Counted from the first letter of the stretch, positions 1-10,551 are shown. The stretch is 64,000 bases of DNA from Auriscalpium vulgare (GCA_019915015.1 JAHBBC010000015.1:992001-1056000); one strand, 5' to 3'. Notes: generated from the letters alone by a model not told the origin. Program-made: numbers and translations.

Positions 1-884
1 CGGCAGCCGTCTGGCGGACCCTCCGACCGCGATGACAGCGACACCGAGTACGGCCCACAGCCTGCGGGGCCATCGACGTCGCGCGCGGACGATTTTGAGG
101 ACATCCGTGCGCGCGTGGAGGAGCAGCGGTTCCAGGAGAAGATGTGGGGCGCATCTATGGACGATGACCGCCTGGACGCCGTCGAGGCGCGGATGAACGA
201 CTACGCGCACGTCCCGAAGCGCTGGCGGGGGGCGCAGGTCGCGGAGGACGTCCCGGCAGGGGACGAGGGCGACCCATTGCGGATGGACGACGAGGAGTAC
301 GCGGAGTGGGTCAGAGCAGGAATGTGGAGGTGCGTCCCGCAGCCGATTAAGCCTGCCACCGTCGTTGCTCACAGTGTCGCCATCACAGGAGAAAAAATGC
401 TGCGGCAGTCGAGGAAGAGGCGCGTCAGAAAGCTGCTTATCTTGCCGCGCAGGCAGAGGCCGCACGTAAGCTCAAGGCCAAGGAAGAAGTGCGGAAACGG
501 AAGCGTTGGGAACGCGAGCAACTACGCAAGGCCGATATTCGTGCCGCATACGAGCGCCGCTGGACAGAGATTCTCATACCCACCACCGACCCACCCGCCT
601 TGCGCTTCGGTGACGTGCCTTGGCCAGTTACACACGAGTCCGTCAGCTTAGAGCTGCTCACTGCCGAGGATGTTTCCGCTTTCCTTGCTCTGGGAACCCA
701 TCCCAGCGACGAGGATGCTGCGCGCACGCGGAAGGAACGTCTCCGGGAGACCATGCTGCGCTTCCATCCAGACAAATTCGAGGGCAGGGTGATGAAGCTG
801 GTGCGCGAAGAAGATCGAGAAGCCGTGCGAGAGGGCGTCGGCGCAGTGGTGCGGGCAGTCACAACACTGATGGCGGCACCCTAG
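1..884 (+). CDS. NFKBIL1-like protein, 3' part
   Basis: Partial gene entering from the left edge. Exon 1..329 joins 389..884 across a 59 bp intron (GTGCGT...CACAG); 274 C-terminal residues are visible. The start is an acidic, Arg-rich region, followed by a basic helical stretch rich in K, R, E and A, then a motif RFGDVPWPV and a compact C-terminal helix block with FHPDKFEGRV. The block (HPDKF followed by a Gly-Ala-Val helix) resembles the end of human NFKBIL1/IkB-like protein and its fungal relatives; in that family it looks like a degenerate J-domain. A role in RNA processing is only inferred from the animal family. The ankyrin region and start codon, if present, lie outside the window. Confidence 0.7.
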
Positions 885-1007
885 TCGGTATGTCGACATC
901 TCTCGCGCCTTATCCACCCGTCAGCAACCACACCGAGGATTTCACAACTAGAGATGAGCGTATAAATACCGTCCGTGTATGTATGGATGCTACACCTAAA
1001 CTCTGCA

Positions 1008-2233
1008 TCACAACTTCGCTGCTAGATCCTTCAACTCCGGCACTGGATCCGTTCCCTTACCCTTCGTCAGGAAATCCTTGATATTCTTCAGCGCGCGGAC
1101 CTCCATCTTGCGCTGCGAGTCCTGCGTCTCGGTGCCCATATGCGGCAGCAGCGTCGCGTTCGGGAACTCGAGCAGTCGCGGGTTCACCGCAGGCTCGTCG
1201 GGATATACGTCCAGGCCGACCGCGCCGAGCTACCAACGCCCTCAGTCCCACATCGCACGCGCCACATGGTGACAGCACTCACATGCCCGTCCTCCAGCGC
1301 ACGGATCATGGCCGCTTCATCGATGACCTTCCCCCGCGCCGTGTTCACAATGACCGCGCCCCTCTTCAGCTTCCTAATCATCCCCTCGCCCACCAGGCCC
1401 TCCGTGTCCTTCCGCAGCGGCACATGGACGCTCAGCACGTCCGCCGCGCCCAAAAACTCGTCCAGCCTGTTTGTGCCATAGTACTCGCACCACGCAGGCG
1501 CGCCCGCGACGCGGCTGCGCGAGTGGTAGATCACGCGCATGGGGAACGCATGCGCGAGCTCCGCGAGGCGCAGCCCGATGCCGCCCAGCCCGAGCACGGC
1601 GAGCGTGCGCCCTGTGAGGTCGTGTTGACGGCCTGCGTCGAGCCCGGCCTTCCACGCGGCCGCGCGCAAGTTGCGCTCCGCCTTGGCGAAGCCGCGTAGC
1701 GCAGAGATGAGCAGGTACAGCGCGGTGGTGGCGGTTGCGTCGTCTACGGCGCCCGGCGTATTCGACAGTATGATGCCTGACGGTGTTAGTATACATTTTC
1801 TCTGTGTGTCTGAGAGGTGGGGCGTACCCTTCTCCTTGCACACGCCCACGTCGATCTGGTCGTACCCGGCCCCGTTGTGTGCGATCCACTTCACGCTCGG
1901 GGACAGCGCCTCGATGATCTCGCGATCGAAGACGCCAATGCGATCTGCGGACGTGTTGTGGCGATAGACGGCGACGGTGCCCTCGTACTTCCCGCCCGCC
2001 TTCAGTCCGGCGAGAAAGTCCGCGCGATCGGGCGAGTCCATGCGCTATCGACGGCACGTAAGAGAACGAGCGGGTATAAAGAGGTGGGCACGTACGACGA
2101 CGTCTGCGGTGCCGCGAAAGAGCTCCTGGACCTCATCGTGAGCCCACACGATATCTCCTGCAGTAGAGATCAGTCCCATGCAAATTGTAAAAGGGAGTTC
2201 CGGCGCACCGCAAATCATGACCTTGGGTGCCAT
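1008..2233 (-). CDS. D-isomer-specific 2-hydroxyacid dehydrogenase
   Basis: Exons 2233..2096, 2044..1828, 1776..1283 and 1229..1008 give 356 aa; introns are 51, 51 and 53 bp. The NAD(P)-binding motif GLGGIG sits in the middle, followed by the family signatures HVPLRKDTEGL and NTARGKVIDE (active-site Arg) and by PHMGT near the C-terminus, which carries the catalytic His. These are hallmarks of the glyoxylate/hydroxypyruvate reductase type, cytosolic enzymes that reduce 2-keto acids to D-2-hydroxy acids. No targeting signal is visible, and substrate cannot be told from sequence. The start is the first ATG, in the context MAPKVMICG. About 120 bp separate the stop from the NFKBIL1-like gene, so the two are convergent. 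Confidence 0.88.
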
Positions 2234-2793
2234 CGCTGAGGATCAGTAACCTGGCGGTGGTCGAAGAGGAGCAGAGCTGATGCGCGGGTGTGAAGGCAAA
2301 ATCAGACAATGCGAGCGGTGCCATGATGGAGACTGACCGACGGTGGAGGGCGCGCCGGGTGAAAATGAAGGCACGCTACGTCGCTAGTCCGTCAGACTCC
2401 GCATCTTATACCCCAGCGAGCTGCTCGTGACCGTCTCGGCGGCGGCTTCGGTCCGCGTGCTTGCGAATGCCCACCGCGCGATTGCTTGAGCGAGATAGAT
2501 GCATGCCGGTTGCACCAGAAGGGCTGCGAAGGGGCGCGGACGCGGTTCTCCCCCTGCCCGTGACTGCCGCGGTAAGCGCTCTGGGCGTCTCGTGCACCGG
2601 CCAAGGCAAGCACCAGGTCCGATCAAGAGGGCTTCGGATAGCCTCCAGCACTCTGACGTGTTCAGTGCACCGGCCAATGCGAACTCGGGCCGTTCATGTA
2701 CAGCCGTCCGAGAACATCAATATAGCAGTCCAGTCTCTACACGCAATATGGCACAACGCTCCAGCTACAATCCCGACACGACGAACAGAAACT
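2234..2793. other. intergenic, nothing recognised
   Basis: Lies between the start of the 2-hydroxyacid dehydrogenase gene and the stop of RER1; both are on the minus strand. Short open frames run through it on both strands but show no motif or matching splice sites. It probably holds the dehydrogenase promoter and the RER1 3' UTR. Confidence 0.5.
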
Positions 2794-3679
2794 CTATCGG
2801 TCGGCGGACCCATAGCGCGCCTTGCGACCCCAGTCAAATGGCACGTAGCGATATTTGATCATGTGCCTGGATATACACGTCAGAACATAACACAGATTGG
2901 CAAAAAGTCAACACTCACTGTATCTGCCTCCGCATCGTCAGGACGAAGAGCGTGATGAAGTACATGACCAGGATAGGCCAGTACACAGGGACGTCGAAGA
3001 TCATGAAGAAGGTCATGACGAATGATATGAGCGTGGCGCGCGTCGAAGAGAGCCTGAGCGAGAGATCAGCACTCATTAGCTGCAGATAAGGGAGCGGCTG
3101 CGCACCAGAACTGCCACTCGGGCAGGCGGCGGACGAAGGGCCGGAAGTCGTCGTCACGGGAGCTGGGGAGCGGAGAGCGGGCGCCCTCTTCGCCACCCTC
3201 CTCCAGCTCATCCGCCATCAGGTCATCTTGAATCGACGGATCAAATTTGGGTTGCAGGAACGCGAGAAGAAGGTTCAGGAGGTATATGGCGTGGGCATCT
3301 AGAGCGAAAACGGTATCAGAGTATGAGCGCGCGCGAAAATGAGGGGACTCACAGCATACTAGGAAGGCACATCTCCAGTCAGTAACACGGAGCATGGAAA
3401 GACAAAGACACCGTACCAATATACCACTGAAAAAGAACACGTATATGAGCTAAGCCCCAATAAACAAGATACGCCAGTGACACGTACGCCCTGTGCGAAC
3501 ACAATGCGCAGCTCAAACACTGCGAGAACCACCGCGGTGCCCACCCACCGCTGCACGACGTGCGGCGTCACACGGTCGAGCAGATGCTGGTACTGGCGCT
3601 TCACGCGTGCGATCGACGCCGGGATGTTCTGCAGAGGCCCCGCTTCCAACTCTCCGTTTGCTTCTGAGGCTGACATCAT
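2794..3679 (-). CDS. RER1: RER1 Golgi-to-ER retrieval receptor
   Basis: Six exons: 3679..3488, 3426..3417, 3358..3353, 3298..3106, 3053..2919, 2866..2794, coding 202 aa, normal for the family. RER1 is a four-pass membrane protein of the early Golgi that returns ER membrane proteins through COPI vesicles. Visible signatures are the N-terminal [14 protein letters not shown] block, hydrophobic segments around [40 protein letters not shown] and [10 protein letters not shown], and the [14 protein letters not shown] loop. Exons 2 and 3 are only 10 and 6 nt (see findings); including them restores the conserved WYIVCYA segment before AIYLLN. Divergent from the glycerate kinase-like gene with a 261 bp shared upstream region. 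The start is the first of two adjacent ATGs. Confidence 0.92.
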
Positions 3680-4732
3680 GGGTATGCTGAGACGCCTCCA
3701 GGTGGTTTTGTAGGCTTAGAGCGGGTGTGACGGAGGAATTATTCAGAAATACGGTACTGCGCGGGAGGGGAAGGGGATAGGCGTGGTTGTTGGCGGTGCC
3801 AAAGAAACAACACGTCGAGAGCGCCTGCAAAGCAAGAGAACGTCTTACGTAAGGCACTCGGCTCGGCCCAGCGGGCATGCGGCCCGCTGCATCCGAGTCT
3901 CGCTCGTTCACGACTTCGCCAATCTTTCTCCTCAACGACCATGAGCGCCTCCAACCCGCCGTCTGTAGACGTCGTCGTAGACTTTATACGCACACAGCAC
4001 GGCGCGCTCGCCAGAGGGCAGGCCACGTCCGCCCCGCCTCTGTTCATCGCGCTCCAAGGGCCCCAAGGCTCCGGCAAGACCTTCCTCACGGAGCGCGTGG
4101 CGGCGGCCCTCCGGTTGTCGCCATCCCCATCGGAGGTGGGTCTACGCGTCGCGACGCTCTCCATCGACGACCTGTACCTCCCGCACGACGCGCTCGTGGC
4201 CCTTGCAGCAGCCCACCCGGAGAACGCGCTGCTCAGCGGCCGCGGGCAGCCCGGCACGCACGACGTCGCCCTCGGCGCGTCGCTCCTCTACTCGCTGAAG
4301 CACATAAACAAGTACGGCCACTCCGGCGTGAAGCTTCCGTCCTTCGACAAGAGCCTCTTCGACGGGGAGGGCGATCGCGTGCCCGAGGCGCAGTGGACCG
4401 CCGTCGCGGGCCCGCTCGACATCGTCCTCCTCGAGGGCTGGTGCGTCGGCTTTTATCCGCAGTCGCGTCCGTACATCGAGCGGCGCCTCGGGGAGGCGCC
4501 GCCGGGGCTGGATGGGTACGACATGGCGCGCTTCGCGCTCGATCACGTGCTCGACGTGAATGCACGGCTGGAGGCGTACGTCGAGTGGTGGGACCTCTTC
4601 GATCTGTTCATCCAGGTTAGCGCCACCCCTTCCCTATTTTTTCTTGTAGTAATGCTGGAGTAGATCGCACCCCCGGACACGAGTGCATACGCACACATCT
4701 ATACCTGGCGGCTGCAGCAGGAGCACGCCATG

Positions 4733-5005
4733 TGTCATGGGCATGGTCACTTACTTACCAACGGACATTCTACGTACGTTCACGGACTCGTTCTCATCGT
4801 GCGCGTGTTGTGTATCCAACAGACTCGTTCTCTATTCGCCTCGTACTTACTTGACTCGGCAGACTCTTATGTTTACGTGTGTTTGGTTCGTGGCTCGCTC
4901 ATAGTCGCCTCTCGCTCATGTACTTCTCCTTGTCGAGTCAACGCCAGCAACGAGCACCCGCTCTGTTCTCGAACCTCCTCTGCTTCTCACACTCGGCCCG
5001 TTACA
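4733..5005 (+). repeat. 5' LTR
   Basis: 273 bp, starting TGTCATGGGC and ending CGTTACA, so it has the usual TG...CA ends. I found no difference from the 3' LTR at 10552-10824. The sequence GTCGAGTCAA at 4932-4941 is complementary to the region just after the LTR (see primer-binding site), which suggests that transcripts start near 4932. Confidence 0.95.
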
Positions 5006-5112
5006 GTTTGACTCGACCACCCCACTCGAAACCCTACCTTTGCTTCTTAACTTCTTCTCGACATCTCAACACTCGACACTAGCCCCTATTTCTCTCATAC
5101 ATTTCTGCTAAT
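5006..5112 (+). promoter_or_regulatory. retrotransposon leader with putative self-priming PBS
   Basis: The 107 bp between the LTR and the gag ATG do not begin with the TGG expected for a tRNA primer-binding site. Instead TTGACTCGAC (5008-5017) is the exact reverse complement of GTCGAGTCAA inside the LTR (4932-4941). This matches the self-priming arrangement known for Tf1/sushi-type elements, in which the 5' end of the RNA folds back and primes minus-strand synthesis. Confidence 0.5.
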
Positions 5113-6270
5113 ATGTCCGCAGCAGGCTACGACGAAAATCCCTGGCCCAGCACCACTGGGAACATCTCCCAGGACCAGGTACCCGCTCAAGAGACAGCTG
5201 AAACTGCTCCACAGGTACCTCCGAGTAATCCGACCTGGCAGGACTTCAGTGCGATGCTGGAGACACTCAAGGGCGTCAGCCGACAGGTACAATACGCTGA
5301 CGACAATCAGCGACGTATCGGCGCCGCTCTTGAGGCCCTTACGGAACGTATTCACAGCGCCCCGCAGCCTGCAGCGGCTGCGCAATCCACCCGTACTCGC
5401 GATTTCGACGACGTCCCTCGTGGCGTCGCTCGATTCAAGGAACCACGCGTGTTCACGGGTAAAGCGACTGACGTCGAACCGTTCATTGACGAGATCGAGG
5501 CGGCCGTCGAGCTGTCTCGTGCCTCGCTCCCTACTGACTATCACAGGGCTTTGTATTTGCAGTCGTACCTCGCCGACGGCTCCGCCAAGAGCTGGTTCAC
5601 GGCTATCAAGAAGAGCAACGAGGAATTGCTCTACGACTTCCGCGACCTCATCATCGATTTCCGAGAGAATTTCGGCGACAGCGACGTCGTCGGAACGGCT
5701 CTACGCAAGATCGAAGCACTCAAGCAGACTGGCTCGTGCTCGAGCTACGCGTCTCGTTTCCGAGAGCTACTGGTCTACGTTGACTTCTCCGAAGCGACGA
5801 AGATCCAGAAGTTCTATGAGGGTCTGAAGGAAGAAGTCAAAGACCTTTTCGTCTCTGTTCCTGTTGTTCCTACTGAGTTTGACAGGTACGTCGCGAAAGC
5901 GACCGAGCTCGATAACCGCGTGCACAAGCGTAACATCGAGAAGAATCGCACCAAATCGTCCTTTAACGACAAGGACAAGGGCAAGGCTAAGCAACAGCCT
6001 TCAACTCCGCGTTCCGGTCAGGCGTCCTCGTCGACGACGCAGACCGCACCACCCGCCTCGCACTCGTCGGTTGTACCCATGGAGATCGACGCGACCAAGG
6101 TCCGCGCCCCTCTCACACAAACCGAGAAGGATCGTCGCCGCCGCGACGGTCTGTGCATCTACTGCGGGCAAGGTAATCATGTCATTTCGAACTGCCCTAA
6201 CATGTCCGAGCGCGCGAAGAAGAACTTTGCCTCGCGCGCTCCTGCGTCCTCGTCGTCGGGAAAAGCCTAG
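5113..6270 (+). CDS. gag: retrotransposon Gag
   Basis: A 385 aa frame starting at the first ATG after the leader. It has a helical capsid-like region with the retrotransposon-gag pattern around residues 115-260 (PRVFTGKATDVEPF, SWFTAIKK, FRELLVYVDF), a basic Ser-rich linker, and one CCHC zinc knuckle, CIYCGQGNHVISNC, near residues 348-361. It packages the element's RNA. It ends at TAG 6268-6270 directly after a slippery heptamer, so most ribosomes should stop here and a minority shift into pol. Confidence 0.93.
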   Translation: MSAAGYDENPWPSTTGNISQDQVPAQETAETAPQVPPSNPTWQDFSAMLETLKGVSRQVQYADDNQRRIGAALEALTERIHSAPQPAAAAQSTRTRDFDDVPRGVARFKEPRVFTGKATDVEPFIDEIEAAVELSRASLPTDYHRALYLQSYLADGSAKSWFTAIKKSNEELLYDFRDLIIDFRENFGDSDVVGTALRKIEALKQTGSCSSYASRFRELLVYVDFSEATKIQKFYEGLKEEVKDLFVSVPVVPTEFDRYVAKATELDNRVHKRNIEKNRTKSSFNDKDKGKAKQQPSTPRSGQASSSTTQTAPPASHSSVVPMEIDATKVRAPLTQTEKDRRRRDGLCIYCGQGNHVISNCPNMSERAKKNFASRAPASSSSGKA

Positions 6271-6302
6271 CCGGCTGCTCCCACGTCCCAGGGCATCCGG
6301 CT
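6258..6302 (+). promoter_or_regulatory. putative -1 ribosomal frameshift site between gag and pol
   Basis: G GGA AAA (6258-6264) fits the X XXY YYZ slippery rule and is in the gag phase, one codon before the gag stop. Slipping back one base continues in the pol frame with no stop up to and through the pol Met at 6378. Four bases downstream, AGCCGG (6269-6274) pairs perfectly with CCGGCT (6297-6302). Inside the loop TGCTCCC and GGGCA can extend the stem with a bulge. Confidence 0.7.
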
Positions 6303-6377
6303 GACGATGGGACACGTCTCTCAGCAACGGCTTTCACGCCGGAGCCCACGCATGTTCGTGCAACGGACAACACGTTC

Positions 6378-9300
6378 ATGCCTGCGTATCGTTCTAACCC
6401 GTCCTTCATATTCGCTTCATCCGCGCCCATGCTTAACTCACCAGACCATTTCTTTGTGTCTGTCACACTCTCTTTTCCTAACCGTTCTCCTCTGCACACG
6501 TACGCGCTCGTGGACAGCGGCGCAACGACGTCGTGCATTTCGGAGCGCTTTGCGACGCGTCATTCTCTTTCGCGACGTCTCAAGGACGTTCCGGTTCCCA
6601 TCATGGCGGTTGACGATCGCCCGATTGCTTCTGGCCTGATCACCCAGGATGTAGTCACTAACCTTTCGGTGGGAGCTCACTCTGAATTTATAGCGCTGGC
6701 TGTTGTCGCAGTCGGCTATCCTGTCATTTTAGGTCTCGATTGGCTCCAACGCCACAATCCCAACATCGATTGGGTTGATTCCAACCTCACCCTCGATTGT
6801 TGCGGACTTGCTCGAACACACCCAGTCACCATCTCTGCGAGAGGCTCCGGTCTCGCGCCCCGACTCACTCGTCCTTCGCTCAACTCGACTACATCCGTCG
6901 GCATAGGCTTCGGTCTAACTGGCGCGACTGCGTTCGCTTCAACAACAATCCGCCCGACACCCGATGCATCACCACGGCAGGATCGCGCATCCTCGCCAAG
7001 TCCTTCGACTCCTCGACCCTCGCTACTCTCGTCCCTCGTTCAGTGGAATGGCTCCGGTCGCTCTACTCCCTCGCTCACACCTGCGCCCAACATTCGCACC
7101 ATTTCACCTCGCAAATTCGCTAAGGCCGCGCGTGCGCAACCGCATGATGTCTGCCTCATTCGTTTCCTCCCCACTGGTTCGCCCGCATTCATTTCGGCGA
7201 CCAGTTCGACATCCTCACCTCTTGACGACCTCGATGCCGACCCTCCACCCGCTGCGTCTGGTGACGACCTCGCGCAGCATATCCCGGCCAAGTACATGCC
7301 GTGGGCATCGACCGTCTTTTCCTCTTCCGAGTTCGACAAACTCCCAGCGCATCGTTCGTTCGATGTCGACATCGAGCTCGAGGAGGGGAAAGATCCACCA
7401 TTCGGTCCACTATACCGCCTCACGCCTCAAGAACGCGAAGCGCTAGCCGAGTACGTCAACACCAATCTCGAGCGCGGGCACATCCGTAGCTCGACATCCT
7501 CTGCTGGCGCACCCGTCCTATTCATCCGCAAGAAGACGGGCAACCTTCGCCTCTGCGTCGACTATCGCGGACTCAACGCGATCACGAAGAAGAACCGCTA
7601 CCCAGTTCCGCTTGTGCACGACCTGCTCGATCGTGTACAGGGCTGCAAAGTATTCACGCTCATCGATCTCGTTTCAGCTTACTCTCATTTGCGTATCAAG
7701 GAGGGTGACGAGTGGAAGACCGCTTTCCGCACGCCCCTCGGACTATTCGAGCACCTCGTCGTGCCGTATGGTTTAACTAACGCACCCGCGTCTTTCCAGG
7801 CATTTATCCAGGACGTCCTACGAGACTTACTCGACATCGTATGTGTCGTCTACCTCGACGACATACTCATCTTCTCGAGAACTCAAGAAGAGCACGACAA
7901 ACACGTTGCGCTCGTTCTCGATCGTCTTCGCGACGCTCATCTCTGCGTTAACCCCGCGAAATGCGAGTGGGACAAGGCAGAGGTGGAGTATCTGGGCTAC
8001 ATCGTCGGCGCTGAAGGCGTCAAGATGAACCCCAAGAAGCTCGCGACGATTACCGACTGGCCCGTGCCCAGTTCGGTGAAGGAACTTCAGTCTTTCCTTG
8101 GTTTTGCTAACTTCTACCGTCGTTTCGTTGACGGTTATGCTCGCATCACCACTCCGCTTGTCGCACTGACCAAGAAGAACATCGTCTTTGAATTTTCAGA
8201 TGCTACGCGCGACGCATTCGAACGCCTCAAGCGTGCGTTCACGTCCTACCCAGTGCTACGCCACTATAATCCGCTCGCGCCGTGCACGCTCAGCACCGAC
8301 GCGTCCGACTTCGCCATCTCTGGCGTCTGTCAACAGCCGGACGACGAAGGTCAACTTCATCCGATCGCCTACTACTCGCGCAAGCTTGCACCGGCGGAAA
8401 TCAATTACGAGATCCACGACAAGGAACTACTCGCTATTGTCGATTCGTTTCGCGATATGCGGGCGTGGCTACTCGGTTCGCCGTTTCCTATTTCTGTCAT
8501 CTCTGATCACAAGAACCTCGAGTACTTCATGTCCTCGAAGGTTCTCAACCGCCGTCAGGCGCGTTGGGCTATGTTTCTGTCTGATTTTGACTTCCGGTTG
8601 ACCTGGGGTCCCGGATCGTCGAACGTTGCGGATCCTCCATCGCGACGAGCTGACTTCGTCCCTAAAAAGGGGGATGACACCCTCCTGGTGCAGAACCGGA
8701 CGATACTCACTGCTAAACACACAGAACATCTTTTTCCTTCACAGGTTTCATCATCATCGAGCTCTACGACGCTCAGCGCCCTCACCACTCTCTCCATCGA
8801 CAGTTCAACGCTTCTCGAGCGCTTCAAAGACGCGTTTCGAGAAGATGTCGAATGGCGCGAAGCGCTCGTTCATGGCAACTCGGACTTCACGTCCGAGGGT
8901 GGACTTGTGTTCCACAAAGGAAAACTCTTTGTCCCTCGACCACTACGTGCTGACATTCTTCACTCGCGTCATGATCTTCCATCCACAGGACACCCTGGTC
9001 GTACTCGCACGCTTGGGTTGGTCTCTCGAGACTATTCCTGGCCCGGCATGCAGACCTTCGTGCGTCGCTACGTTGAAGCATGCGATACTTGTGCGCGTAT
9101 CAAGACGCCGCGTCACAAACCGTATGGGCTTCTCAAGCCGCTCGACATTCCTTCACGCCCGTGGAAGGCAATCACCATGGACTTCATCGTAAAGCTTCCT
9201 CTTTCTCATGGCTTCGATTCTATTTGGGTCGTGTGCGATCGTCTCACGCGCTACGCGCATTTCGTTCCTTGTAACGAGACGATCGACGCGCCTGGGTTGG

Positions 9301-10514
9301 CCTGGTTGTTCCTCGACAGGATCTTCCGCTACCATGGCCTTCCCGATTCTATCATTTCGGATCGTGGTTCTGTTTTCATTTCGCGTTTTTGGACTGAGCT
9401 TCTTTCCCTGCTCAAGATTGAGTCTCGGACGTCGACGGCGTATCACCCGCAGACTGACGGTCTGACGGAGCGCACGAATCAGACGCTCGAGACGTACTTA
9501 CGTGCATATTGTTCTTATCAACAGGACGATTGGGTCGACTACCTCCCTCTGGGAGAGTTCGCCTTCAACAACCTCGAGAACAGTTCCACGCACCAAAGTC
9601 CCTTCTTCGCCAATTTCGCTTTCCACCCCACCTTCGAGCCGCAACTCACCGAGCGTTCCAGCGTTCCCGCTGCGGACGACCTCGCGACTCGTCTCGACGT
9701 CATCCATGCCGAATTGCGCGCCGAGTTATTGCACGCGCAAGCTTTGCAGTCCAAGTACTACAACGAGAAGTCGCTACCTGCTCCGGAGTTCAAGCCTGAC
9801 CAGCTCGTCTGGCTACTCCGTCGCAATATCAAGACTACACGTCCTTCTCTCAAGCTCGATCATCGCCGTCTCGGCCCGTACCCCATCATTCGCAAAATAG
9901 GCTCATCCGCTTACCTCCTTCGTCTCCCTTCCTACCTCTCTCGTCTTCACCCCGTATTCAACGTCTCACTCCTTGAACCGTATCGTGACCCCTCCGACTT
10001 CCATCCTCATTCCTCTCCGACTCCTTTCGAACTCGCCGAAGATGCCGCGTTGCAAATTCAGTCGCTCCAGGACTGTCGCAAGATTGGTCATCGTTTCGAG
10101 TACCTCGTTCGCTGGAAGTCGCTCCCCGAGTCCGAAAACTCGTGGGTTCCCTTGTCCGACATCCCTACCACCCAGAACGAACTCATCGACCGCTTCCACC
10201 GCCGTCATCCTCGCGCGCCTCGTCCCCACGCCGTTGTCATTAACAAATTATTCTCTATTCCTATTTCTTCCGATCCAGTTGCCGTTGACCCGCTCGTTCC
10301 TCCCTCTGCCCAGATGCCCTCCGCGCCGCTCCCGTCCACACCGCTGCCCTCCGCGTCGTCCGCTCGTCCCGCCGTACCCGTTGCCGCTCCGCGCCCTCCG
10401 TCCCCGCCGGTCGTACGACAGAACTTAGGGTCTGTGTACGAACCTGCGCTGCAGACCACGACTCGCTCAGGTCGCGTGTCCAAGCCGGCCGTCAGGCTGG
10501 ATCCAAGTCTTTGA
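6378..10514 (+). CDS. pol: retrotransposon Pol with chromodomain
   Basis: 1,378 aa counted from the first Met; the frame is already open where gag ends, so the natural product is probably a Gag-Pol fusion. Domains in order: aspartic protease with VDSGATTS (about residue 45); reverse transcriptase with VVYLDDILIF (about 490); RNase H beginning at STDASDFAI (about 640); integrase with an HHCC zinc-binding segment (about 860-910) and a DD35E triad at about D935, D995 and E1031; and a chromodomain with FEYLVRWKSLPESENSWVP (about 1237-1260), thought to direct insertion to marked chromatin. The Pro/Ser-rich tail ends 37 bp before the 3' LTR. No inactivating change was seen. Confidence 0.95.
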   Translation: MPAYRSNPSFIFASSAPMLNSPDHFFVSVTLSFPNRSPLHTYALVDSGATTSCISERFATRHSLSRRLKDVPVPIMAVDDRPIASGLITQDVVTNLSVGAHSEFIALAVVAVGYPVILGLDWLQRHNPNIDWVDSNLTLDCCGLARTHPVTISARGSGLAPRLTRPSLNSTTSVGIGFGLTGATAFASTTIRPTPDASPRQDRASSPSPSTPRPSLLSSLVQWNGSGRSTPSLTPAPNIRTISPRKFAKAARAQPHDVCLIRFLPTGSPAFISATSSTSSPLDDLDADPPPAASGDDLAQHIPAKYMPWASTVFSSSEFDKLPAHRSFDVDIELEEGKDPPFGPLYRLTPQEREALAEYVNTNLERGHIRSSTSSAGAPVLFIRKKTGNLRLCVDYRGLNAITKKNRYPVPLVHDLLDRVQGCKVFTLIDLVSAYSHLRIKEGDEWKTAFRTPLGLFEHLVVPYGLTNAPASFQAFIQDVLRDLLDIVCVVYLDDILIFSRTQEEHDKHVALVLDRLRDAHLCVNPAKCEWDKAEVEYLGYIVGAEGVKMNPKKLATITDWPVPSSVKELQSFLGFANFYRRFVDGYARITTPLVALTKKNIVFEFSDATRDAFERLKRAFTSYPVLRHYNPLAPCTLSTDASDFAISGVCQQPDDEGQLHPIAYYSRKLAPAEINYEIHDKELLAIVDSFRDMRAWLLGSPFPISVISDHKNLEYFMSSKVLNRRQARWAMFLSDFDFRLTWGPGSSNVADPPSRRADFVPKKGDDTLLVQNRTILTAKHTEHLFPSQVSSSSSSTTLSALTTLSIDSSTLLERFKDAFREDVEWREALVHGNSDFTSEGGLVFHKGKLFVPRPLRADILHSRHDLPSTGHPGRTRTLGLVSRDYSWPGMQTFVRRYVEACDTCARIKTPRHKPYGLLKPLDIPSRPWKAITMDFIVKLPLSHGFDSIWVVCDRLTRYAHFVPCNETIDAPGLAWLFLDRIFRYHGLPDSIISDRGSVFISRFWTELLSLLKIESRTSTAYHPQTDGLTERTNQTLETYLRAYCSYQQDDWVDYLPLGEFAFNNLENSSTHQSPFFANFAFHPTFEPQLTERSSVPAADDLATRLDVIHAELRAELLHAQALQSKYYNEKSLPAPEFKPDQLVWLLRRNIKTTRPSLKLDHRRLGPYPIIRKIGSSAYLLRLPSYLSRLHPVFNVSLLEPYRDPSDFHPHSSPTPFELAEDAALQIQSLQDCRKIGHRFEYLVRWKSLPESENSWVPLSDIPTTQNELIDRFHRRHPRAPRPHAVVINKLFSIPISSDPVAVDPLVPPSAQMPSAPLPSTPLPSASSARPAVPVAAPRPPSPPVVRQNLGSVYEPALQTTTRSGRVSKPAVRLDPSL

Positions 10515-10537
10515 GCAGCCCCTTCGTCCGTGACCCT

Positions 10538-10551
10538 AGAAAGGGGGATGA
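10538..10551 (+). promoter_or_regulatory. polypurine tract
   Basis: AGAAAGGGGGATGA lies directly against the TG of the 3' LTR, the expected place for the plus-strand primer. Confidence 0.8.

Noticed and set aside
3941..4663. Reading the glycerate kinase-like gene as complete with a stop inside its first intron
   Set aside because: The intron at 4616-4663 has proper ends, and exon 2 plus the sequence beyond the 3' LTR restore the family's C-terminus.
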